The notes: a model not told the origin generated them from the sequence alone. A stretch of 64,000 nt of DNA from Prosopocoilus inquinatus (GCA_036172665.1 CM069875.1:21049806-21113805); one strand, 5' to 3'; positions 9,741-22,238 are shown, counted from the stretch's first letter. Program-made: numbers and translations.

Positions 9741-10235
9741 GGTGCGTTTTATTGCTACCATTCTAATACTGGTGGTAAAAGGTTTGACGTTTTATTCGTC
9801 TCCAATTCCAATTCTGGTGCAACTTTTGCTTCGATCGCTCGGGACGGTGGAACACAGTGGAAGTGATGGTGGGGGAAAATTCAAATATGAAATCTGTCAG
9901 TTCACTTAAGTACAGGCGTATGCAGGACTGTGTGCAGTATATTGTATTTCTAGAGTAATGTTGAGTTCATACACCGTCAATTTATTACATTAATTTAGAA
10001 TTAATTTCACAATATAACCTGTACACCACACTTTAAGAGACAAGTTTTGATTGAAATTTTCAATTTTCAGATGTTTTGTTTCAGTTTTCAAAGCAGTATA
10101 TTGGAAAATAAGGCTAATCTGCCTTAAAAGTTATCCAATTTAATCAGTGGAAAACTGAAATTCCACTGTCCGTTTTATTGCTACGTTAATTCCGCTTCCA
10201 CTTTCGCCACCGGGTGGAATGCAATAAAACGCACC
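9741..10235. mobile_element. MITE with 15-bp perfect terminal inverted repeats
   Basis: The element starts GGTGCGTTTTATTGC and ends with its reverse complement (10221-10235), flanked by TA on both sides. Subterminal copies of CGTTTTATTGCTA occur inside. It has no coding capacity. The TA flanks fit a Tc1/mariner-type target; the TIR start resembles, but is not identical to, that of the Harbinger element at 22242-27201. Confidence 0.75.
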
Positions 10236-10870
10236 TACTGTTACCAAAAGATTTCACGAATTTTATTTTGGTCTTACTGAAAATTGAACAGCGGCAATTT
10301 ATTTGGTATTTGTTAATAAATTATTTAAATTTGTTCTTAAAATAATTTTGTTATGTTTTTTAGTTGTTCTGCTCAGTTCAACATTAACTAATGACTAAAT
10401 ATTGTTTGTAATGTTTTGAAAATTATTTAGGGCATTCCTATAATAGTTTTGTTTAATTTTCTGGTTGTATTTGATTTTCTGGGACTGGTATTGATCAATC
10501 AGGGTAGAACACGGAAACTTCGTCTTAAATTAAAATAGATCCTGGAGTCTCTTACCTTCTTACTTATTATTAGATGCATCAAGAAATGTCAAATATAAAA
10601 GTTTCAATGATTTAATTACTTTTAAGACTCGAAACCATATTATATCAAACATCTACGTTTTCAGTAATCTTAAAAGAGCAGGATAACGCCTTCGCTACAG
10701 CGTAAAGTTTTTATCTCCGTTTCGATACCCCGACGCAGAAATTTCGCACATAGCGTACTTCGCGCCACGCTTAACATATTTCCAAATATGAAAGGCTTTC
10801 CGGAAATTTGCTTCAGTCTACAGGAAGTATTAAATCCCTAATACAGAGGGAAGCAACATAAGCCACTTAC
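10236..10870. other. Non-coding stretch, start of receptor intron 2
   Basis: AT-rich sequence with no supported ORF. Its right edge is the splice donor of the receptor exon (minus-strand GTAAGT from 10870). Confidence 0.6.
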
Positions 10871-11097
10871 CGCTCGTGTGGAACTTTTTCAGAGGATCTA
10901 CAATCGCGAAAAATCTATCCGCTGATAAAGCAGTGAGCGTGAAAACGGAGACGCCGATAGAAATATCCTGCGCTGTCTCTGAGAGCTTACAGATTGATTC
11001 ACCCCAAGGCCATGATTCCACGGTGTATATTATGGAGGTGAATGGTACGCTGGTTATTAAGACGAGTAAATCACCCAGTGCCAGGGAAAGTATGTAT
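10871..11097 (-). CDS. CCHamide-receptor-like GPCR, coding exon 2 (TM2-TM3)
   Basis: An internal exon of 227 nt between a TTTTTGCAG acceptor and a GTAAGT donor on the minus strand. It encodes TM2 (YILSLALGDLLVLITSVP), the first extracellular loop with WPWGESICKL (the conserved Trp and disulfide Cys) and TM3 ending LSADRFFAIV. The ionic-lock motif is DRF rather than DRY/ERY. Its one-base start completes the split Thr codon from exon 1 at 57665, so the joined frame reads across TM1-TM2 without a gap. The LALGDLL and VPFTSIIYT segments are typical of insect CCHamide (bombesin-receptor-like) receptors. These peptide-activated plasma-membrane receptors act in feeding and growth signalling. Which paralogue (1 or 2) cannot be settled from this fragment. 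Confidence 0.88.
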
Positions 11098-11159
11098 CTG
11101 CAAAAAGAAATTACTTTCATCATTTTGAAATACACTTACGAATTTGAATAAAATTCAAG

Positions 11160-11897
11160 CTTCGTTGACGTTACATTTACTCTTCTTAAAACATAATAAT
11201 TCTAACAATGTACCATGCAGATTAAATCTAAAATTAGACGTGTAAATGCAAAATTTCATTAGTAAATGTCATGCAATAATAGACCCTCATGTTAAGGTTT
11301 TATGCACATCTGCAAGCAAAGTACGGTTTATTGTAATATACTAGAAAACAAGACAATGTGATTATAAATTAATGATGACGATGTTGTTAAATGCATGTCT
11401 TCACGTCGTCGTTATTTTAACCGGCTTTGCAATTAATTAACTCCAGCGCCACTTTTAACGAGATTTTAACGTAAACATCGCGGATTAATAATCGTAATGG
11501 TTTTATTATAGCGGAGCTTTGTTGTTGTCGAAGAGCTTTTTGAAACGCGACGTTGGATGAGATTAAATTAGGAACGAGGCCATATAAAAATCGAAAGCAA
11601 AATAATGCAGCAGAGCTTTCAAAATGTAGGTACAGTGGCGAACAATACAATCCGGGCAGGTTATTTCGACAATATAAACCTGCCATTAATATTTTTAGCG
11701 TTTGATATACCATACACCACTAGTAATTCTGATGCTTAACATAAATTTTACTAATAATATTTCGTACTTATTTTGTACTTTGGCAAGATGTTTTAAGTTC
11801 CGCGTAAAAAATATATGTATTAACTTCTCCAAGTGAAATGTGCATAAATGGAAGAGTTGCCGCGAGATTCCAGCTTATTAAGTTTGACATTTAAAAC
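11160..11897. other. Intronic AT-rich sequence, nothing recognised
   Basis: No supported ORF, repeat or RNA gene. The open frame at 11417-11713 on the minus strand has no recognisable motif. Confidence 0.5.
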
Positions 11898-11910
11898 CTT
11901 TCCTTTTACG

Positions 11911-12083
11911 AACAGATAAAATAGCGACATCTTACGATCGCTTTTTGACCTGACATTGCAGTAGGATAGACAAATTGAAGCGGATTTGCTCCTAATAAGT
12001 CCCCCATGCAAGGCGGCCATGCTTGCTGTCAAAGCATAATGAAAGTTAAATAAAAAAACGATTTGCACACATTTTTTTAAAAA
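11911..12083. mobile_element. Short copy of the hammerhead satellite (retrozyme family) with 13-bp target duplication
   Basis: About 130 bp match the 312-bp monomer of the array at 39751 (shared landmarks ATAAAATAGCGACATCTTAC, GCAGTAGGATAGACAAATTG and GCATAATGAAAG). The tail then switches to the inverted strand of the same family (AACGATTTGCAC). A direct repeat CTTTCCTTTTACG flanks the insert at 11898-11910 and 12084-12096. The hammerhead part of the monomer is missing. Confidence 0.75.
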
Positions 12084-12099
12084 CTTTCCTTTTACGTTT

Positions 12100-13790
12100 T
12101 GACAGACACATAGTTTCAATAAAGATTTCTATAAATACACATATGTCAAATTTTTGTCCAGATTTTAATGTACGCTGCCGTAAGTATCAAAAATATTTTC
12201 TCTAAAAATGAAATCAATTAGCTGCCTACCTTTAAAATATATCTACAACTTTAATATACAGCGACCTCCCAAAAGTTTGCATCACATGGAACTACTATTA
12301 GAACTACTATTAGTTTTTTTTTTAACATTTTGGGCTCAGTTCGATAACCGAATGTAAATAGGGGAAATAGAGTAAACATTTTTTTTAGTATGGCAAAAAT
12401 GGCAATCATTTAAAATTCGAACATTTAAAAAATGTAATGCTTTGGAATTGTAGGAAATTTTTAAAATATGTCGCTTAGTTCTTGGTTCTTGGTTTTTAGA
12501 CATTGGTGGCATAATATTCGAAAAAAAAGGATTTTTTTTCTTTTCTCAGTTTAGTTCAATATTTGAAATAAATAGTAAATGACATAAGTATAGTTTGTTC
12601 TTGGGTTCTTAACTATTATATGCACAAGAAAATTTGAGACGATTTATCCAGTTTCAAATTTCGCATAAGCACACTGAAAATTGCAAGAACTGTATACACT
12701 TTCTATTTTAGATCAGTTTAATATCCGTACTTATAAAATCGACATTTTTCAAGTTAGCTGTGAATAATCTCAGGATATTTGTATGGATATTCACTGTTGC
12801 TTCGTCTCCTGAAACGCGCACGCTCGTCGCCAGTTCAAGAGCGCCCGACTATTGATGCCATGAATATAACAAATGCAAAGTATGCGATCGGGATACCGAT
12901 ATTATGTGCCTACCAAACGTGCCACTTATGAGGATGAGATTGAATTCCATATTTTGATCCGATATTTGGCTATGGATATTGTCAAAAAAGTACTGATATT
13001 TATCCTGAATAAAAAGAGCAAGCGATTCTTGCAATTTTTGGTCCATTTATGCTAAATTTGAATTATTAGTATTGCGGTTTCAAGAATCAAAAAAGGTAAC
13101 ACACAATTTTAGGTACAAAAAACCTCTTTTTGTAAACATGTGGTAATAACAATCTCAGATCCCTTAAGCAGAGTGAAGTAAAAAGTAGAGAAATAAAATG
13201 AATGTTTTAACAAACATTGTTATTAGGTTTGTGCAACAACTCAATTATAAAGTGATTGTTATTTGACATATTTCAATTTCTAAAAATATTATAAATATAG
13301 TCATTATTTTAAAGCATAAAATAAAAATGTAATTATGAAAACAAAGAAGTAAAATAATGAAATAAAAATGTAACTACGTAATAAAAAAGTAACAATGGAA
13401 TAAAAACGCCAGATTTGACATGTCACTCGCACTTGATGATTTAAATTAAAAACTTGTTGAGGTATTGTAAAAAGTAATGCATGAAACTCATTAAAAAGCG
13501 TCTTTTTTACTCGTGAATTTACACTACTCGCTTCATTCCTGTGGTAAATTTCTCGTTCGTAAGCAAAGACATGCTTTATAAACTCATTTTTAATTATCTG
13601 TGGTGTCTGCCCAAAGAGGTCCTAAGTCATAGACTTGTTAGGACTTCAGGAGCGAGAGTGTATTTTTTGTGTGTAAAGTGTTTCATGGCTTTGTTACTTC
13701 CAAACCTCCTCGCCGTTGAAAGGGAAGCAGCGTCGAATTATATCCCCAACACTGAAGCATACCTGAAGTGAGTAACGACCACCCCCGAGA
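12100..13790. other. Intronic non-coding stretch
   Basis: AT-rich sequence. Short open frames at 12849-13055 and 13541-13771 lack motifs and splice context. Nothing else is supported. Confidence 0.5.
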
Positions 13791-13797
13791 AATATCT

Positions 13798-13866
13798 CGA
13801 ACGGGTTGCGAACCCACGGCCTTATGATTGTAAGGCCAGTCCCTTACCACTTAGACCGTTGACATT
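13798..13866 (-). repeat. tRNA-like sequence, probable SINE fragment
   Basis: On the minus strand a box-A-like segment (GGTCTAAGTGGTAAGGGA) is followed by a stem-loop GGCCTTA/TAAGGCC and a T-arm-like segment with GGTTCGCAACC (box B consensus GGTTCRANNCC). No proper 7-nt anticodon loop or acceptor stem can be drawn, so it is tRNA-derived rather than a tRNA gene. Confidence 0.5.
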
Positions 13867-14033
13867 GGAATGTTCCACCTTTCTCTGATTAGGAAATTAC
13901 TACATTTCTGACAGGTTTTTGTCAGTTTGACAGAAAAATTCGTTGGTGCGTTCAATGTTTTGTTGCTGCTTATTTTGCTCCGAATGTTGAAAATTTACCG
14001 TAGTTTTAATTTTCTTGCAGTGAGGATAATTCA

Positions 14034-14165
14034 TATACGTAAGAAATTAATTAGTTAATGTTCGTGGTATAATCAATCGTAGTATAATTAACTTACTGTA
14101 ATGGCTGACATTAGTATTAATAAGCGGAAAATGTCCATTTTTTTTATTTTTCAAAGGTTACTGAA
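14034..14165 (+). repeat. Dispersed repeat, partner of 53600-53727
   Basis: Shares landmarks CGTAAGAAAT, GTTCGTG and ATTAATAAGCGGAAAA in the same order with 53600-53727, at roughly 75-80% identity by eye. In both copies an ATG opens before the INKRK-encoding stretch, but no longer frame is conserved. Confidence 0.6.
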
Positions 14166-15152
14166 CCAAGAATCATTTATAGAAACTCTGTATTATTGCT
14201 TGTATCTTAACGCGTACAACGAGAAGTCAATTTTAAGCTGTCTGTAAAATCATAATTACAATCAATGCGATAAATTTAAGCGGTCAAGAAAGTGTTTTTG
14301 ATTTTAACTTATAATTTATAATCTATTTTTATCCAGAACAAATGTTGGACATTTTTAAATTTAGAAAATCGTAATTGCAAATTTTCTGGAAGAGGTTGAC
14401 ATAGATAAAGCCGAAAGGTGAAGTTCAAGCATTCATTATGAGTAGGGAAAAGAATTCAGGCCACTTAATGTTGAACTTTTTTCACTATTTACTCCTGCCA
14501 TCTTTCCGCGGCTCCGATGCATCGAATTGTTTTCGAGTAGAAGGGAAAGAAGTGCAACGCGAGCGTTCTCTCTGCGTCTTTCGCAGATATTATTGTGAGT
14601 GGGGCTGATACAGCTCGAATACTAAATTTTTTTGTAATGTTCGCGAAACAAGTGGTCCGATTTCTTTCCCTGATTATGAGTATGAAACTTTATATAGCTA
14701 GCAAGTTGAAGGCGTCAATTTCGTACCACTTAAGCCTGTTTTATATTATCACAGAAAATGATACCAGAAAAAGGTACACTAAATTTTAGGCTAGTGTAAA
14801 ATAGTAAAACAAATTATGATACCTCAAAATCGGAAAGAGTCAGATGGATTTGTGTCCGTTTCATAACATTTCTTTGTTAATATTGTTTGGTACTATTTTC
14901 TTGCAGTATAAATTCATGTAATGTAAAACAGCCTTAAGAGTTGACTAGAAAATTCTAAGTACATAAATCGTATGTGACACTGACAGACCGCGTCGAAGAA
15001 GAAATGCTTTCATGGAAATTAAAGTATCGTAAATATATCGGGAAAAAATGATCATGGAATAAAATATGACATCATGTGTCAAATCCACTGATTTCGATTC
15101 AATTTGAGTTTCAGAATACAGCAAATTATATGCGAAAAAGTGTTTTCATACT

Positions 15153-16882
15153 TATACAGGGTGAAAAATTCAAATTTCTAGGGCAAGTAAAAGAGGCTAA
15201 AATAAGACTATTTTATTATACAACATATTTTCGGAAATTAATAATTACTTTTTAAGACTGTGTAAAAATGACTTAATATTGCAGAATACTGAAGAAATTA
15301 TTAATGTACCAAAACGAGGTAATTAAATGAATAAAATTTTTGTTATATAGGTTGTCATAAAAGTTTCCGGGATGTGGTTTACACATAGTTTTTTGATGTT
15401 TTTTGAGGATCATAAATTCTAAAAACTGGAAATTGTATTGAATTTCCCGTTAAATGTTAATCTAGAATGTGTTTGTTTAATTCTATTTTTATTTTGAGCT
15501 AAGAGAACTGTGAATCATCAAAATAAACATGCCACAGTTACGTAAGGTAGGAATGGAGATGATCGACATTGTCGGGGCCAACTGAAGAACTTATTGTCGA
15601 AAGCTAAAAACAGTAGACGAAACAATTTCCTGCAATTATTCTTTCTCAAAATGGTATCGATTAAGAATGACTTTACAGATAACATTTAAAAAAATTGAAA
15701 GATTTCAGATTTAACAACCTTAAGGCTTCGGTAGAATTTATTAATTTGTCTTTAATCAATACCATTTTGAGAAATAATAATTACAAAAAACTGTTTTTTG
15801 TCTACTACTTTTTGCTTTTAACTGTAGCTCATTCGACACCAGTACCAAAACGAAATGGAACTGATCCTAATGTTGAGAGGTACGAGCGAATCTTGGAATT
15901 TTTGAACCCACAAGACAATTATTGATACATCATTGTCAGATGGGCGTGCAAGTTAAGGGCAACACTTTTGAACATACGTTGTAAAATAATCTGAAATTCA
16001 CTAAAAAATCATTTATATTTCGTTTTAGAATGTCAATATTTTTTTATTTCCACCTTCTTAGTAAATAACATTTTACAGGTTAATTTTGTTGTTTATTATA
16101 ATATTTTACGGACTGGTACGAAAGATCTGTAAAATTTTCCAGACTTATAGAAAAGGGGATTGTCTGTTTATATCACCATGACTACGTGTAGGTAGAAATA
16201 ATGTCTTCAATAAAAAGCAAACGTTTTCATAAAAAAAGTAAAGTAAATTAATTAAAAATCGCCATGTGAGGATAAAAATAAAAGTTTGTACGCGGTACGC
16301 TTTGAAATTAATCTTTACTGGGCTCACTGGATTATAGGGCTCACAGCGCATCGTTTTTGCAATATTAAGTAGCTTTTACAGATCATGGTCCGCGATTCAA
16401 ACAGTCTCCCTGAATCACTGTTTCACGGTGTCATAGAAAATAGATTTCTTAAAACCCGTCGTCCGAACAATGTCGATCATCTTCATTACTATCATATGTA
16501 GTTGTGACTCTCTTATTTTGATGATTCACAGTTCTCTTAACTCAAAATAAACAAGGAATTGAACAAACACATTCTAGATTAATATTTAACGGGAAATTCA
16601 ATACAATTAGCATTTTTTAGAATTTAAAATCCCTAAAAAAAATATCAAAAAATTGTCTGTAAATAAATTACGGAAACTTTTATGACACCCTGTATAATAA
16701 AAATTTTATTTATTTAATTACCTCGTTTTGGTACGTTAATAATTTCTTCAGTATTCTTCAATATTAAGTCATTTTTACAATCTTAAAAAGTTTCCGACAT
16801 TATGTTGTATAATAAAAAAGTCTTGCCTCCTTTACTTGCCCTAGAAATTTGGCAAACGAATTTCTCAACACCCTATGTATAT
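15153..16882. mobile_element. Long-inverted-repeat (foldback) element, TATACAGGG type
   Basis: The outer ends are TATACAGGGTG and, inverted, TATACATAGGGTG. Arms of about 430 bp (15157-15587 and 16461-16882) match through many landmarks, including CCAAAACGAGGTAATTAAAT, GATGATTCACAGTTCTC/GAGAACTGTGAATCATCA and GATGATCGACATTGT. The core (about 15590-16450) is unique and holds a short open frame. No transposase was recognised. The TA at each end fits a Tc1/mariner-type target. Confidence 0.75.
15740..15925 (+). other. Possible secreted-peptide exon in the core of the foldback element
   Basis: The open frame lacks an ATG but encodes a hydrophobic stretch (LFFVYYFLLLTVAHS) resembling a signal peptide, then TPVPKR, a dibasic site, and a short charged tail with NGT and YERILEFLNPQ, ending in TGA. 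A TTTCAG lies upstream at about 15704-15709 and could be a splice acceptor. It may be a captured peptide-gene exon, or a chance frame; no family is recognised. Confidence 0.3.
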
Positions 16883-16884
16883 AC

Positions 16885-19860
16885 ATACATTTTTCTCGTC
16901 GTCTTTGGGGCATTACGATATATTTTTTGGCAATAAGCAAACACCCTTGCTGACTAAAATATTGTATAACGATATAGTATGTACTCGTAGTTTAAATAAA
17001 AATTGGTTAATCGAATTTATAAAAAAATATTCCTCAGTTAGCTAAAACTATTTCAGATATTGACATTTCACCAAACATTAACAAATGTCAATATTGAGGC
17101 ATTTTTATAGCTGTAAGTTTTTACATATTTATGATGATGTTCAAGGAGTAAACTACCTGTTACCGTTGTATTTAGAACGTTTAGAGTTTATGAAAGTTTG
17201 TGGATTCCCAATATATCTGTAAATTATGAGCACTTTATTTATTTTATGGTTTGGTAATATAATGCGAAGGTGTGTTGGTTCAGAGACGCAAAAAATATCG
17301 CTAATGTGCTTCAGTGTCTTGAGAAGGCTATGTTACGCCAGATGTCCACTGAACTGATATAACAGGTGATATTACATGTTATTCGAAATAGCACATAGTA
17401 AATATCAATCGTCTTTCATTGTTTTCGCAACTAACACCAATATGACTGACAAAAATTAAGCCTGCGCTCTTTTGTAAACATGCGTGTAAAATCACTTGTC
17501 TTATCAGTGCCATGTCAGTTCAGTGAGAACCCTGCCTAAGGGTACTAGTGGATTAACTAACCTCATGCTTCAGTCCTTCTTTAGCGTACGGACAGCGTTT
17601 ATGCATTCTTAATATCTCAAAAGATAACAGATTAAAGGAGAATTAGACGAATTTACCTATGTCACGCAGCCAGGAAAACCAAATATCCTATTTTTCGCCC
17701 CTTTTGTCCCTAATTCTTTTTAGGAGCCCCATACAAAGCCTGAATCTTAGTAGCCTGGTTTTAGAAGTTAAATCAGAAGTCGATTTCTATTTACTTTGAT
17801 TCTCGGGTTACCGAACGGCGTAACATATTTTTTCAGATTTGTCCAGTTCCTTCTCTTCCTAGCTGTTTGGGTAATCAATAATCAAAATACTGAATATTTA
17901 GATAAAAAATGAAATTAGTGTATAATTGATTTTCGAAGCGAAATTACTATACAAAAGGAAAAATTTATAATTTTCTTAAAATCAATTTGAAGACAGAAAT
18001 ATATGAAAGTATAGATTAAAGATACTAAAACTTTAACAATTAAAACTAAATGAAGCAGATTGACATGAAGAAAGAAAAGGGACGAAGAAATCCGCAAAAT
18101 TTTTAAAGCCTTTGTTAAGTACAAATTTTTTAAGCAGAAGCGATTTTATTTCGTTCAACACATTGATGCAGATCGACAAAGAAATTACGAGCTCCGTTAA
18201 TTATAGGTTCGAACATTTTAACTTTTTGCCTTTTTATCACGTAACTGACCAACGTCTTAATAAGAGGACAGGATACATGTCCACCGTGGACGTGGACGTT
18301 GTTAAGATAACCAAGATAACTATGATACTAAATAGCATTTTGAATCATTTCAGAGAACTAAAGAAAGTTTTGCAATTATTTCAGAGAAGAATAAATTTAT
18401 GTTCTATGAATAACTACTCAGCACGCTTCCTCGACAAGTCGACAAGCTTCCTTAGTTTGGGAATCATGGTGTAAAACAATGTAAAGATAAAGGAGATAGG
18501 AACATTCCTTATTTAACAATAAATCGAAAATAAATTAGCTTTCAGTAGCCATAATATGTTTTAACGAAGAATTAAGCAGAATTGTGTCCGAACCTATAGT
18601 TGACGGGTTCGTAAGACGCGATCAACTATCTGACTGATTTGATTCAAAGGTTCGATCCAATGTTCGGGTTAACGTCTGATGCATCGTGTAGCGCTAGCTT
18701 TAGGGGAGCTTTCTATGAGTCATTAACGAATCAGAAATGCATTTTCTTTGCAAATGCGTTCTAGTGTATAATGCGAGCTTTGCTTTTAAACTCGATACGA
18801 GTATGATCTAATTCTTCTCCTAGACTTCACTCGATACTCACGTACAATCTAAACTGTAATTGTATTAGACACTGCTTAAAAAATAAAAGTAATAGTACTT
18901 TGAAGTTTTATTTTCTTTAAGGCTTCAATTTTTTTTTAGTACAGGCACCGTAAAATAGTCGCTTAGGGGACTATTTTCAGAAAATATACAATATATATAA
19001 ACATTTTTAGCGGCCTAGTACTTAAAGCTGCCATGACAACACTTCAGCGGATTCTTTTTTGAGCAAGTTTCAATGAAATAAATCAACTTTGTGACTTTCC
19101 ACACAGACGTAATTGTATCAAAAACTCGTTGCTAAGATTACCGATCATTGCCATGTCTGAAAAAAAGGGACAATTTAGACTTGCTAATTCGAAATTCGAG
19201 CAATTTAACATTAATCTTGGTGATTTGGCGAGCTGGTACCAAAAAATATTGTATGTACCACGTACGAAAAAAAGTTTTAGGGTACGAATCGTAAGATGAG
19301 TTTCCTTATTTTGCGTACTTGATACATAAACTGCTGTTAAGTACAACATGACATAGCTATAAAGCCATTACTTATTTAAAAAAAATGAATATTACGTTAA
19401 TATTTAAAACTTTTCAGCCCTATCAAATAAATGAGAATATCTGACTTATTTGTTGAATGGGGTATTATCTTAAGAAAACTTATTTCACCCGTAACATCAG
19501 CTATTTCATAAACTTGTTTACGACCAGTGTCAGACACATGTTGGTGTTTCACAAAGAACCCACGTTCAATTAATGTGATTCTTCCGCGTGTGGTATCAAA
19601 TTTTCCATTTACTTATTCATTTTCCATATAAATATCTTGATGGACACGGTAATGAATAATGTACGTCAGGTGTCCTAAACACAAAAACCACTGAATCATC
19701 TTACTGTTTTCATTATTTTTTAAATATTGCATTCGTTTTGAAATAAAACGGATATTATAAATAAGTAGATATTGTCAATAAAGTTTGCAGCGAACCACTA
19801 AACTCAGTTTAACTTTAAACGATACTTAGAATGTGACTGACACAATGGTGTGATACTTGA
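16885..19860. other. Intronic non-coding stretch
   Basis: AT-rich, no supported gene. Open frames at 17915-18124, 18112-18474 and 19083-19349 have no motif, splice support or conserved pattern that I can see. Confidence 0.5.
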
Positions 19861-19865
19861 AAGGG

Positions 19866-20259
19866 GGGGGGGGCTGCATAAAGATTTAAATCAAGATTAC
19901 AAATAAACCTAAATTAGATGTGGCACACAAAATGTTGCCACCTGTAACATTCTAACTCAGGATTCAATTTGTTCCTGGTGTTGGCGAAGGACCATGTAAT
20001 ATTGATTGCTTGCGTTAAAGGAAATTGTTTTGGGAAAGACAAAACGGCTTCTCAATTATGGTTGCTCCAAATGTGCACGTCCAAATGCTGTGGTCTTTGG
20101 AGGCACTTACAAACACAAGTTAAACCGGAAGGTGGTCGGCCAAGGATTGATTTCTCTTGTAAGCACAAAACAGTTTTGCAACTATAAGACACTAAAAATC
20201 ACTAAACAAAAATTCACGCTTGCGTGAACACTTGGCTTAAATCTTTTATGCAACCCAGC
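19866..20259. mobile_element. Candidate MITE with about 20-bp terminal inverted repeats
   Basis: The left end GGCTGCATAAAGATTTAA, preceded by a run of G, mirrors the right end TTAAATCTTTTATGCAACCC with one gap and one mismatch. The interior has no transposase. Target duplication was not resolved because of the poly-G. Confidence 0.45.
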
Positions 20260-20982
20260 CCAATTGTCGTATTATAAACGTCATTAAAATTTAAACTCGC
20301 CTTAAGTATTCGGTGCATTTGGACAACACAATTTTGTATCGGAAATAGAGAAAACTTAAATCGAACAATCTGAAACTTTGCAATGATTTTAGTTCGAGTG
20401 CAAGCGGATATATTGTAAATAATAATTCCAAGCGTTTCTATGTACGAGAAAACGTTCTTAGATTTGTAAAAACCAAAAATTATAGCGACAAACCTAAATT
20501 TCTTGTTCCCATAAATGAATGATTTTTATTCAACCGTTATTGGGCTATTACTTTGGTTCTCAGTGTACTGATGTAGGTCATGAGTCATGACTTATTTAGA
20601 TATGTACAATATGTGCATACTATAATTCTATGGGTTTGTGTGTTTTCTTCAAAGTCAAACCTTCAGATTTTTATAAATTCCTATATTACGCAATTTCCAC
20701 TGAATTACTTCATTTTTTTCTTCAACAAAGCCTTTCAGCTACGTTACAAATTGAGAATAGACGGATTCACGGCCGAAGTAGTAAAAGAGCCGGTTGCCTT
20801 ACAAACAGAATGCAAAATCGTTCATGAGCGATCCGAGCATCCCGAAGTCAGATCTAATCAATATTTACAACCAATATAAGAATTTGATTGAAAGAAAATA
20901 AAACGTGAAATTATTCGATGGGTTGAACAGATTGGTAATAAGCTTTCTATTCATGTTAAACATTTTAAATAGAAATAAGTTT

Positions 20983-21149
20983 TGTTGGAATTATACACAT
21001 CAAGTCATGCTTGGATATGTTGTTTTTTTAGTACAGTAGCAATAATTATTTTTCATGTAATAAGAAGTTCTGTCAAGTTCTATAAAAATAAAAATCCATT
21101 TACAAATAACTCTAACAAGTTATTCGTCACATCCCGCAAATTTCCATCA
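20983..21149 (+). repeat. Copia 5' LTR
   Basis: 167 bp, starting TGTTGGAATT and ending CATCA. It matches 30304-30469 almost fully. It is followed immediately by the primer-binding site. Confidence 0.92.
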
Positions 21150-21164
21150 GGTTATGGGCCCAGT
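21150..21164 (+). promoter_or_regulatory. Copia primer-binding site (initiator tRNA-Met half type)
   Basis: GGTTATGGGCCCAGT directly abuts the LTR. In Drosophila copia the same sequence pairs with an internal fragment of initiator tRNA-Met around the anticodon arm, so a cleaved tRNA half is the expected primer. Confidence 0.85.
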
Positions 21165-21190
21165 AATTCACGCGAGTGACGAGAAGTAAA

Positions 21191-22057
21191 ATGGCTAGTA
21201 CAAGTGTTGTTAATTCAACGCGCATAGAACTATTAACAAAACTTAACTACGATACGTGGTGCATACAAGCTGAAGCTCTTTTGGTCAAGAATGATACGTG
21301 GCAATACGTAAGTGGCGAAAAATCAAAACCCGAGTTATCAGGCAACAATAGTGAAGCTTTTGCCGCAACGCAGGCTGCACTGAACGAATGGACAATTCAA
21401 GACAGGAAAGCTAAAAGTGACCTCATTCTGGCAATTAGTCCTAGTCAACTACGACACCTGCGGAACTGTAACACTTCAAAAGAAGTATGGGATAAATTGA
21501 AATCCGTGTTTGCATCTCAAGGCCCTATGAGGAAAGCAACACTCCTCGAAAAGCTGCTGTTAGAGAAAATGCACGACGGAGATGATATTCGAGATTACTT
21601 ATCTCGCTTCATGGACACTGTGGACAAACTGCAAACCATGAAAATGGATATTAACGGCGATTTATTATCAATAATGCTACTTCATAGCTTGCCCGAAAGT
21701 TTTGACAATTTTTCCTGTGCAGTCAAATCTCGTGACAATCTCCCGGATATTGACATGCTCATGGTCAAAATCATTGAAGAACACGACAGTAAATTGCATA
21801 AGAACAGTGAACCAGGAGTAGATGCCTTGTTTTCTCGACAAATGTCACAAAAGAAACAGTCAAACACATGCGGTCAACGGAAAGTGCAAAATCAAGACGC
21901 CATAAAGAAACCAAGACCGAAGTGTGACTATTGTAAGAAGAAAGGACACAAGACGGAAAATTGCTTCAGAAAACACAAGAATGAACAGAAGGCTAATGTC
22001 GCAAATGAAGATTTCTTTGTACATGAAACCACCCTTGATCTCGCAAATGTGACTTAA
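21191..22057 (+). CDS. gag: Copia Gag (capsid and zinc knuckle)
   Basis: ATG 21191 is the first good start after the primer-binding site. The protein of about 288 residues has a DUF4219/UBN2-like Gag core (LTKLNYDTWCIQAEALL, then WDKLKSVF and the DYLSRF segment) and a C-terminal zinc knuckle CDYCKKKGHKTENC (CX2CX4HX4C). It would form the virus-like particle and bind element RNA. It ends at TAA 22055-22057. The same frame continues into the protease, so this stop is either a loss-of-function mutation of a Gag-Pol fusion or a boundary; copia elements normally have one long frame, which favours mutation. Confidence 0.9.
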   Translation: MASTSVVNSTRIELLTKLNYDTWCIQAEALLVKNDTWQYVSGEKSKPELSGNNSEAFAATQAALNEWTIQDRKAKSDLILAISPSQLRHLRNCNTSKEVWDKLKSVFASQGPMRKATLLEKLLLEKMHDGDDIRDYLSRFMDTVDKLQTMKMDINGDLLSIMLLHSLPESFDNFSCAVKSRDNLPDIDMLMVKIIEEHDSKLHKNSEPGVDALFSRQMSQKKQSNTCGQRKVQNQDAIKKPRPKCDYCKKKGHKTENCFRKHKNEQKANVANEDFFVHETTLDLANVT

Positions 22058-22238
22058 GAATCTTTTACGGACTCAAAATGGTGTCTCGATTCTGGATGTA
22101 CGTCACACCTTTGTAAAGACCCACAATTATTTCTAAATACGAAAAGTGTCAATGGTGGTGTCAAACTGGCTAGCGATGCGACGGCTCGTGTGACAGGAAA
22201 AGGCGATGATCGTGTAACGGCTTTCGACGGTAGTCGTA

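Noticed and set aside
19861..19873. Poly-G run as a quadruplex or regulatory site
   Set aside because: A single homopolymer run, possibly affected by sequencing; no further G tracts lie nearby.
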